A stretch of DNA of 30,108 bases from the NCBI RefSeq assembly GCF_032854445.1, contig NW_027018410.1, positions 1 through 30,108 on the forward strand. Direction: 5' to 3'. The translations under genes were made by a program, and so were the position numbers. Numbering within the stretch: position 1 is the first letter of the stretch; the number at the start of each line of letters is the position of its first letter. Below, in pieces: positions 1 through 8,889 of the stretch. The DNA comes from Liolophura sinensis (taxonomy: Eukaryota; Mollusca; Polyplacophora; Chitonida; Chitonidae). The notes under the pieces were generated by a model, which saw only the letters and a list, made by a program, of their open reading frames with translations, ran no database searches and was not told the DNA's origin.

Positions 1-34
1 TATATAAAAAAAACACAAGGTACTTGATACAGTC
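1..34 (+). promoter_or_regulatory. Candidate Pol II core promoter (TATA + initiator-like), one per monomer
   Basis: TATATAAA begins at 1, and an initiator-like ACAGTC (5 of 6 to the arthropod consensus TCAKTY) has its central A at 31. Thirty bases is the canonical TATA-to-start spacing for Pol II. The same pair recurs in essentially every unit, for example TATATAA at 5504 with A at 5534; U8 has TATATGAA (~4403). A downstream DPE was not evident. Position and spacing are seen directly; promoter activity is inference. The A-run after the TATA makes chance TATA motifs likely here. Confidence 0.35.
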
Positions 35-49
35 CGCTGTAAAAAGTAC
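20..49 (+). other. 30-nt hairpin, once per monomer
   Basis: The arms GTACTT (20-25) and AAGTAC (44-49) pair over 6 bp. After a GA/AA 2x2 internal loop, TACAG (28-32) pairs with CTGTA (37-41) around the loop TCCG. The putative initiator lies in the inner stem. In A units the right outer arm is AAGGAC and in B units AAGTCC, each losing one outer pair without a compensating change in the left arm. The inner stem is intact in the A, B and C units examined. Confidence 0.6.
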
Positions 50-201
50 AATTGAACACTGACCCACATCAATAAGGTGCCAAAAGATGCGCAATTGGGC
101 CAGGCATCTCCAGCTGTTGAAAAATTGCAAATTTCCTTGGTTTCCATGGAGTAAGAGCCGTTGCTGGGCACGTGATCTTGACATCAATGATTATTCATTT
201 G

Positions 202-213
202 TGGCTACAGCCA
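202..213 (+). other. Short inverted repeat TGGCT-AC-AGCCA, once per monomer
   Basis: A perfect 5 bp stem with a 2-nt spacer lies at this position and recurs every ~550 bp. The two-base spacer is too tight for a normal RNA loop, so it is better seen as a near-palindromic DNA site. A CACGTG E-box core lies ~40 bp upstream in each unit (170-175 here). Confidence 0.5.
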
Positions 214-451
214 AAAGTATTGGTCGGAGAGCAACGCGGTTTGCACCATTCGATTTCTCGTCAAAAAATACGTCGGATTAGCCTCTTACCAGCAGCATTG
301 GAACAGTTTTTCTACTTTTGGATTTTTGCCTGGTCTTTTTGCGAATTGAAATCGGCTACATTAACTATGTACAATCGCGACTGGTCATTACTATATTCAA
401 CTTTTCATTATAAGTTATGTGCCCTTCGGTAGCCAGACGACGTCAAATCTT

Positions 452-464
452 TGGGCCAAGCCCA
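452..464 (+). other. Short hairpin TGGGC-CAA-GCCCA, once per monomer
   Basis: TGGGC (452-456) and GCCCA (460-464) are perfect complements around CAA. It is conserved in nearly all units; single-base indels alter it at ~18612 (extra G) and ~22468 (missing A). No downstream T-run makes it a terminator. Confidence 0.5.
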
Positions 465-521
465 TTTAACTCACCCAGCAGTTGTCTTACTTCTAAGTCG
501 AAGACAAACTCAATGTCTTTA

Positions 522-533
522 TCTACATGTAGA
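522..533. other. 12-bp perfect palindrome TCTACATGTAGA, once per monomer
   Basis: The sequence equals its own reverse complement over 12 bp. It is intact in most units. It is broken by C-to-T in the A units reading TTTACATGTAGA (U10, U13, U17, U20, U29) and by G-to-C in the C units reading TCTACATGTACA (U12, U16, U19, U22), so two HOR subtypes lost symmetry independently. A dimeric protein site is possible but untested. Confidence 0.6.
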
Positions 534-1186
534 AAAAACCACACCATTTGTATATAAAAAAAACACAAGGTACTTGATACAGTCCGCTGTAAAAAGTACA
601 ATTGAACACTGACCACATCAATAAGGTGCCAAAAGATGCGCAATTGGGCCAGCATCTCCAGCTGTTGAAAAATTGCAAATTTCCTTGGTTTCCATGGAGT
701 AAGAGCCGTTGCTGGGCACGTGATCTTGACATCAATGATTATTCATTTGTGGCTACAGCCAAAAGTATTGGTTGGAGAGCAACGCGGTTTGCACCATTCG
801 ATTTCTCGTCAAAAAATACGTCGGATTAGCCTCTTACGAGCAGCATTGGAACAGTTTTTCTACTTTTGGATTTTTGCCTGGTCTTTTTGCGAATTGAAAT
901 CGGCTACATTAACTATGTACAATCGCGACTGGTCATTACTATATTCAACTTTTCATTATAAGTTATGTGCCCTTCGGTAGCCCAGACGACGTCAAATCTT
1001 TGGGCCAAGCCCATTTAACTCACCCAGCAGTTGTCTTACTTCTAAGCTCGAAGACAAACTCAATGTCTTTATCTACATGTAGAAAAACCACACCATTTGT
1101 ATATAAAAAAAACACAAGGGTACTTGATACAGTCCGCTGTAAAAAGTACAATTGAACACTGACCCACATCAATAAGGTGCCAAAAG

Positions 1187-2835
1187 ATGCGCAATTGGGC
1201 CAGGCATCTCCAGCTGTTGAAAAATTGCAAATTTCCTTGGTTTCCATGGAGTAAGAGCCGTTGCTGGGCACGTGATCTTGACATCAATGATTATTCATTT
1301 GTGGCTACAGCAAAAGTATTTGTCGGAGAGCAACGCGGTTTGCACCATTCGATTTCTCGTCAAAAGATACGTCGGATTAGCCTCTTACCAGCAGCATTGG
1401 AACAGTTTTTCTACTTTTGGATTTTTGCCTGGTCTTTTTGCGAATTGAAATCGGCTACATTAACTATGTACAATCGCGACTGGTCATTACTATATTCAAC
1501 TTTTAATTAAACGTTATGTGCCCTTCGGTAGCCCAGACGACGTCAAATCTTTGGGCCAAGCCCATTTAACTCACCCAGCAGTTGTCTTACTTCTAAGTCG
1601 AAGACAAACTCAATGTCTTTATCTACATGTAGAAAAACCACACCATTTGTATATAAAAAAAAACACAAGGTACTTGATACAGTCCGCTGTAAAAAGTACA
1701 ATTGAACACTGACCCACATCAATAAGGTGCCAAAAGATGCGCAATTGGGCCAGGCATCTCCAGCTGTTGAAAAATTGCAAATTTCCTTGGTTTCCATGGA
1801 GTAAGAGCCGTTGCTGGGCACGTGATCTTGACATCAATGATTATTCATTTGTGGCTACAGCCAAAAGTATTGGTCGGAGAGCAACGCGGTTTGCACCATT
1901 CGATTTCTCGTCAAAAGATACGTCGGATTAGCCTCTTACCAGCAGCATTGGAACAGTTTTTCCACTTTGGATTTTTGCCTGGTCTTTTTGCGAATTGAAA
2001 TCGGCTACATTAACTATGTACAATCGCGACTGGTCATTACTATATTCAACTTTTCATTATAAGTTATGTGCCCTTCGGTAGCCCAGACGACGTCAAATCT
2101 TTGGGCCAAGCCCATTTAACTCACCCAGCAGTTGTCTTACTTCTAAGTCGAAGACAAACTCAATGTCTTTATCTACATGTAGAAAAATCACACCATTTGT
2201 ATATAAAAAAAACACAAGGTACTTGATACAGTCCGCTGTAAAAAGTACAATTGAACACTGACCCACATCAATAAGGTGCCAAAAGATGCGCAATTGGGCC
2301 AGGCATCTCCAGCTGTTGAAAAATTGCAAATTTCCTTGGTTTCCATGGAGTAAGAGCCGTTGCTGGGCACGTGATCTTGACATCAATGATTATTCATTTG
2401 TGGCTACAGCCAAAAGTATTGGTCGGAGAGCAACGCGGTTTGCACCATTCGATTTCTCGTCAAAAGATACGTCGGATTAGCCTCTTACCAGCAGCATTGG
2501 AACAGTTTTTCCACTTTTGGATTTTTGCCTGGTCTTTTTGCGAATTGAAATCGGCTACATTAACTATGTACAATCGCGACTGGTCATTACTATATTCAAC
2601 TTTTCATTATAAGTTATGTGCCCTTCGGTAGCCCAGACGACGTCAAATCTTTGGGCCAAGCCCATTTAACTCACCCAGCAAATGTCTTACTTCTAAGTCG
2701 AAGACAAACTCAATGTCTTTATCTACATGTAGAAAAACCACACCATTTGTATATAAAAAAAACACAAGGTACTTGATACAGTCCGCTGTAAAAAGTACAA
2801 TTGAACACTGACCCACATCAATAAGGTGCCAAAAG
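1187..2835 (+). repeat. Local subfamily U3-U5 (CAAAAGATACG)
   Basis: Three successive units share an A-to-G change giving CAAAAGATACG where nearly all others have CAAAAAATACG. U3 also has TATTTGTCGG and an altered end TTTTAATTAAACG (~1501). U4 and U5 have TTTTCCAC; U4 lacks one T there (~1967). The shared private variant in neighbours indicates local amplification of single units rather than a multi-unit HOR. Confidence 0.8.
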
Positions 2836-5039
2836 ATGCGCAATTGGGCCAGGCATCTCCAGCTGTTGAAAAATTGCAAATTTCCTTGGTTTCCATGGAG
2901 TAAGAGCCGTTGCCGGGCACGTGATCTTGACATTAATGATTATTCATTTGTGGCTACAGCCAAAAGTATTGGTCGGAGAGCAACGCGGTTTGCACCATTC
3001 GATTTCTCGTCAAAAAATACGTCGGATTAGCCTCTTACCAGCAGCATTGGAACAGTTTTTTCCACTTTTGGATTTTTGCCTGGTATTTTTTCTAATTGAA
3101 ATCGGCTACATTAACTATGTACAATCGCGACTGGTCATTACTATATTCAACTTTTCATTATAAGTTATGTGCCCTTCGGTAGCCCAGACGACGTCAAATC
3201 TTTGGGCCAAGCCCATTTAACTCACCCAGCAAATGTCTTACTTCTAAGTCGAAGACAAACTCAATGTCTTTATCTACATGTAGAAAAACCACACCATTTG
3301 TATATAAAAAAAACACAAGGTACTTGATACAGTCCGCTGTAAAAAGTACAATTTAACACTGACCCACATCAATAAGGTGCCAAAAGATGCGCAATTGGGT
3401 CAGGCATCTCCAGCTGTTGAAAAATTGCAAATTTCCTTGGTTTCCATGGAGTAAGAGCCGTTGCTGGGCACGTGATCTTGACATCAATGATTATTCATTC
3501 GTGGCTACAGCCAAAAGTATTGGTCGGAGAGCAACGTGGTTTGCACCATTCGATTTCTCGTCAAAAAATACGTCGGAATAGCCTCTTACCAGCAGAATTG
3601 GAACAGTTTTTCCACTTTTGGATTTTTGCCTGGTATTTTTTCTAATTGAAATCGGCTACATTAACTATGTACAATCGCGACTGGTCATTACTATATTCAA
3701 CTTTTCATTATAAGTTATGTGCCCTTCGGTAGCCCAGACGACGTCAAATCTTTGGGCCAAGCCCATTTAACTCACCCAGCAAATGTCTTACTTCTAAGTC
3801 GAAGACAAACTCAATGTCTTTATCTACATGTAGAAAAAACCACACCATTTGTATATAAAAAAAACACAAGGTACTTGATACAGTCCGCTGTAAAAAGTAC
3901 AATTGAACACTGACCCACATCAATAAGGTGCCAAAAGATGCGCAATTGGGCCAGGCATCTCCAGCTGTTGAAAAATTGCAAATTTCCTTGGTTTCCATGG
4001 AGTAAGAGCCGTTGCTGGGCACGTGATCTTGACATCAATGATTATTCATTTGTGGCTACAGCCAAAAGTATTGGTCGGAGAGCAACGCGGTTTGCACCAT
4101 TCGATTTCTCGTCAAAAAATACGTCGGATTAGCCTCTTACCAGCAGCATTGGAACAGTTTTTCCACTTTTGGATTTTTGCCTGGTCTTTTTTTCTAATTG
4201 AAATCGGCTACATTAACTATGTACAATCGCGACTGGTCATTACTATATTCAACTTTTCATTATAAGTTATGTGGCCTTCGGTAGCCCAGACGACGTCAAA
4301 TCTTTGGGCCAAGCCCATTTAACTCACCCAGCAAATGTCTTACTTCTAAGTCGAAGACAAACTCAATGTCTTTATCTACATGTAGAAAAACCACACCATT
4401 TGTATATGAAAAAAACACAAGGTACTTGATACAGTCCGCTGTAAAAAGTACAATTGAACACTGACCCACATCAATAAGGTGCCAAAAGATGCGCAATTGG
4501 GCCAGGCATCTCCAGCTGTTGAAAAATTGCAAATTTCCTTGGTTTCCATGGAGTAAGAGCCGTTGCTGGGCACGTGATCTTGACATCAATGATTATTCAT
4601 TTGTGGCTACAGCCAAAAGTATTGGTCGGAGAGCAACGCGGTTTGCACCATTCGATTTCTCGTTACAAAATACGTCGGATTAGCCTCTTACCAGCAGCAT
4701 TGGAACAGTTTTTCCACTTTTGGATTTTTGCCAGGTCTTTTTGCTAATTGAAATCGGCTACATTAACTATGTACAATCGCGACTGGTCATTACTATATTC
4801 AACTTTTCATTATAAGTTATGTGGCCTTCGGTAGCCCAGACGACGTCAAATCTTTGGGCCAAGCCCATTTAACTCACCCAGCAAATGTCTTACTTCTAAG
4901 TCGAAGACAAACTCAATGTCTTTATCTACATGTAGAAAAACCACACCATTTGTATATAAAAAAAAACACAAGGTACTTGATACAGTCCGCTGTAAAAAGT
5001 ACAATTGAACACTGACCCACATCAATAAGGTGCCAAAAG
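2836..5039 (+). repeat. Local subfamily U6-U9 (CTAATTGAAATCGG)
   Basis: Four successive units have CTAATTGAAATC where the rest of the array has CGAATTGAAATC. U6 and U7 read TGGTATTTTTTCTAATTG, U8 has a longer T-run and U9 has CCAGGTCTTTTTGCTAATTG. All four have TTTTCCAC and CAAATGTC. U8 and U9 have GTGGCCTTCGG, as subtype A does, so U9 leads naturally into the first A unit. U7 carries several private changes (GGGTCAGG, AACGTGG, GGAATAG, CAGAATTGG). U8 has TATATGAAAA in the TATA region (~4403). Spacings are 551. Confidence 0.85.
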
Positions 5040-6689
5040 ATGCGCAATTGGGCCAGGCATCTCCAGCTGTTGAAAAATTGCAAATTTCCTTGGTTTCCAT
5101 GGAGTAAGAGCCGTTGCTGGGCACGTGATCTTGACATCAATGATTATTCATTTGTGGCTACAGCCAAAAGTATTGGTCGGAGAGCAACGCGGTTTGCACC
5201 ATTCGAATTCTCGTCAAAAAATACGTCGGATTAGCCTCTTACCAGCAGCATTGGAACAGTTTTTCTACTTTTGGATTTTTGCCTGGTCTTTTTGCGAATT
5301 GAAATCGGCTACATTAACTATGTACAATCGCGACTGGTCATTACTATATTCAACTTTTCATTATAAGTTATGTGGCCTTCGGTAGCCCAGACGACGTCAA
5401 ATCTTTGGGCCAAGCCCATTTAACTCACCCAGCAAATGTCTTACTTCTAAGTCGAAGACAAACTCAATGTCTTTATTTACATGTAGAAAAACCACACCAT
5501 TTGTATATAAAAAAAACACAAGGTACTTGATACAGTCCGCTGTAAAAAGGACAATTGAACACTGACCCACATCAATAAGGTGCCAAAAGATGCGCAATTG
5601 GGCCAGGCATCTCCAGCTGTTGAAAAATTGCAAATTTCCTTGGTTTCCATGGAGTAAGAGCCGTTGCTGGGCACGTGATCTTGACATCAATGATTATTCA
5701 TTTGTGGCTACAGCCAAAAGTATTGGTCGGAGAGCAACGCGGTTTGCACCATTGGATTTCTCGTCAAAAAATACGTCGGATTAGCCTCTTACCAGCAGCA
5801 TTGGAACAGTTTTTCTACTTTTGGATTTTTGCCTGGTCTTTTTGCGAATTGAAATCGGCTACATTAACTATGTACAATCGCGACTGGTCATTACTATATT
5901 CAACTTTTCATTATAAGTTATGTGCCCTTCGGTAGCCCAGACGACGTCAAATCTTTGGGCCAAGCCCATTTAACTCACCCAGCAGTTGTCTTACTTCTAA
6001 GTCGAAGACAAACTCAATGTCTTTATCTACATGTAGAAAAACCACACCATTTGTATATAAAAAAAACACAAAGTACTTGATACAGTCCGCTGTAAAAAGT
6101 CCAATTGAACACTGACCCACATCAATAAGGTGCCAAAAGATGCGCAATTGGGCCAGGCATCTCCAGCTGTTGAAAAATTGCAAATTTCCTTGGTTTCCAT
6201 GGAGTAAGAGCCGTTGCTGGGCACGTGATCTTGACATCAATGATTATTCATTTGTGGCTACAGCCAAAAGTATTGGTCGGAGAGCAACGCGGTTTGCACC
6301 ATTCGATTTCTCGTCAAAAAATACGTCGGATTAGCCTCTTACCAGCAGCATTGGAACAGTTTTTCCACTTTTGGATTTTTGCCTGGTCTTTTTGCGAATT
6401 GAAATCGGCTACATTAACTATGTACAATCGCGACTGGTCATTACTATATTCAACTTTTCATTATAAGTTATGTGCCCTTCGGTAGCCCAGACGACGTCAA
6501 ATCTTTGGGCCAAGCCCATTTAACTCACCCAGCAGTTGTCTTACTTCTAAGTCGAAGACAAACTCAATGTCTTTATCTACATGTACAAAAACCACACCAT
6601 TTGTATATAAAAAAAACACAAGGTACTTGATACAGTCCGCTGTAAAAAGTACAATTGAACACTGACCCACATCAAAAAGGTGCCAAAAG
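5040..6689 (+). repeat. Trimer higher-order repeat copy (A-B-C), 1,650 bp
   Basis: U10 is subtype A (GAATTC at 5205, GTGGCCTTCGG, CAAATGTC, TTTATTTACATG, AAAGGACAATT). U11 is subtype B (ATTGGATTTC, CAGTTGTC, AAAGTACTT, AGTCCAATT). U12 is subtype C (TTCGATTTC, TTTTCCAC, ATGTACAAAA, ATCAAAAAGG). Each unit is exactly 550 bp. All recurring translations in this block match those at 8890-10539 and 10540-12189. Confidence 0.92.
5260..5293 (+). other. T-tract cluster, possibly curved DNA, once per monomer
   Basis: Four T-tracts of 4-5 bases lie at 5260-5264, 5269-5272, 5276-5280 and 5289-5293, with an average centre spacing near 9.7 bp, close to one helical turn, though individual spacings vary (8.5, 7.5 and 13). 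The cluster recurs in every unit. Phased A/T tracts bend DNA and are common in satellites; curvature here is inference. Confidence 0.35.
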
Positions 6690-8889
6690 ATGCGCAATTG
6701 GGCCAGGCATCTCCAGCTGTTGAAAAATTGCAAATTTCCTTGGTTTCCATGGAGTAAGAGCCGTTGCTGGGCACGTGATCTTGACATCAATGATTATTCA
6801 TTTGTGGCTACAGCCAAAAGTATTGGTCGGAGAGCAACGCGGTTTGCACCATTCGAATTCTCGTCAAAAAATACGTCGGATTAGCCTCTTACCAGCAGCA
6901 TTGGAACAGTTTTTCTACTTTTGGATTTTTGCCTGGTCTTTTTGCGAATTGAAATCGGCTACATTAACTATGTACAATCGCGACTGGTCATTACTATATT
7001 CAACTTTTCATTATAAGTTATGTGGCCTTCGGTAGCCCAGACGACGTCAAATCTTTGGGCCAAGCCCATTTAACTCACCCAGCAAATGTCTTACTTCTAA
7101 GTCGAAGACAAACTCAATGTCTTTATTTACATGTAGAAAAACCACACCATTTGTATATAAAAAAAACACAAGGTACTTGATACAGTCCGCTGTAAAAAGG
7201 ACAATTGAACACTGACCCACATCAATAAGGTGCCAAAAGATGCGCAATTGGGCCAGGCATCTCCAGCTGTTGAAAAATTGCAAATTTCCTTGGTTTCCAT
7301 GGAGTAAGAGCCGTTGCTGGGCACGTGATCTTGACATCAATGATTATTCATTTGTGGCTACAGCCAAAAGTATTGGTCGGAGAGCAACGCGGTTTGCACC
7401 ATTCGATTTCTCGTCAAAAAATACGTCGGATTAGCCTCTTACCAGCAGCATTGGAACAGTTTTTCCACTTTTGGATTTTTGCCTGGTCTTTTTGCGAATT
7501 GAAATCGGCTACATTAACTATGTACAATCGCGACTGGTCATTACTATATTCAACTTTTCATTATAAGTTATGTGCCCTTCGGTAGCCCAGACGACGTCAA
7601 ATCTTTGGGCCAAGCCCATTTAACTCACCCAGCAAATGTCTTACTTCTAAGTCGAAGACAAACTCAATGTCTTTATCTACATGTAAAAAAACAACACTAT
7701 TTGTATATAAAAAAAACACAAGGTACTTGATACAGTCCGCTGTAAAAAGTACAATTGAACACTGACCCACATCAATAAGGTGCCAAAAGATACGCAATTG
7801 GGCCAGGCATCTCCAGCTGTTGAAAATTTGCAAATTTATTTGGTTTCCATGGAGTAAGAGCCGTTGCTGGGCACGTGATCTTGACATCAATGATTATTCA
7901 TTTGTGGCTACAGCCAAAAGTATTGGTCGGAGAGCAACGCGGTTTGCACCATTGGATTTCTCGTCAAAAAATACGTCGGATTAGCCTCTTACCAGCAGCA
8001 TTGGAACAGTTTTTCTACTTTTGGATTTTTGCCTGGTCTTTTTGCGAATTGAAATCGGCTACATTAACTATGTACAATCGCGACTGGTCATTACTATATT
8101 CAACTTTTCATTATAAGTTATGTGCCCTTCGGTAGCCCAGACGACGTCAAATCTTTGGGCCAAGCCCATTTAACTCACCCAGCAGTTGTCTTACTTCTAA
8201 GTCGAAGACAAACTCAATGTCTTTATCTACATGTAGAAAAACCACACCATTTGTATATAAAAAAAACACAAAGTACTTGATACAGTCCGCTGTAAAAAGT
8301 CCAATTGAACACTGACCCACATCAATAAGGTGCCAAAAGATGCGCAATTGGGCCAGGCATCTCCAGCTGTTGAAAAATTGCAAATTTCCTTGGTTTCCAT
8401 GGAGTAAGAGCCGTTGCTGGGCACGTGATCTTGACATCAATGATTATTCATTTGTGGCTACAGCCAAAAGTATTGGTCGGAGAGCAACGCGGTTTGCACC
8501 ATTCGATTTCTCGTCAAAAAATACGTCGGATTAGCCTCTTACCAGCAGCATTGGAACAGTTTTTCCACTTTTGGATTTTTGCCTGGTCTTTTTGCGAATT
8601 GAAATCGGCTACATTAACTATGTACAATCGCGACTGGTCATTACTATATTCAACTTTTCATTATAAGTTATGTGCCCTTCGGTAGCCCAGACGACGTCAA
8701 ATCTTTGGGCCAAGCCCATTTAACTCACCCAGCAGTTGTCTTACTTCTAAGTCGAAGACAAACTCAATGTCTTTATCTACATGTACAAAAACCACACCAT
8801 TTGTATATAAAAAAAACACAAGGTACTTGATACAGTCCGCTGTAAAAAGTACAATTGAACACTGACCCACATCAAAAAGGTGCCAAAAG
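6690..8889 (+). repeat. Expanded HOR copy with an extra, mutated unit (A-x-B-C), 2,200 bp
   Basis: U13 is subtype A, U15 is B and U16 is C, as in the trimer. Between A and B sits U14 (7240-7789), whose first half is C-like (TTCGATTTC, TTTTCCAC, GTGCCC) and whose second half carries CAAATGTC. Seven private substitutions lie in 154 bp across the U14/U15 join (7686-7839), including loss of the anchor ATG at 7790 (ATACGC). The total stays an exact multiple of 550, so this is gain of a whole unit. Confidence 0.88.

Larger units (their letters stand above)
1..1186 (+). repeat. Left-edge monomers U1-U2 with scattered indels
   Basis: This stretch has a 3' partial unit and two full units that belong to no HOR subtype (TTCGATTTC, TTTTCTACTTTTGG, CAGTTGTC). 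U1 lacks one C near 434 (GGTAGCCAGACG). The next unit lacks a C in GACCACATC (~612) and a G in CCAGCATCTCC (~651). U2 carries GTTGGAGAG, TTACGAGCAG, an extra C in TAAGCTCGAAG (~1048) and an extra G in AAGGGTAC (~1120). The single-base indels resemble those at the right end and may be sequence error. Confidence 0.8.

Noticed and set aside
1-60. Tandem spliced-leader, snRNA or 5S RNA gene repeat
   Set aside because: I recognised no 5S, U-snRNA or spliced-leader core. The single splice-donor-like GGAGTAAGAG (148-157) is 100 bp downstream of the hairpin with no Sm site evident.
201-260. tRNA-like or SINE-like Pol III promoter (TGGCTACAG as A box, ATTCGATTTC as B box)
   Set aside because: Both boxes have several mismatches to consensus and no cloverleaf could be folded.
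438-450. CRE-like site (CGACGTCA)
   Set aside because: One mismatch to an 8-bp motif in a 550-bp unit is weak evidence, and nothing nearby suggests a regulated gene.
5040-5589. Shorter internal subrepeats within the monomer
   Set aside because: Only brief matches such as TTGGGCCA at 5048 and 5405 recur; no ~183 bp or other internal period was visible.
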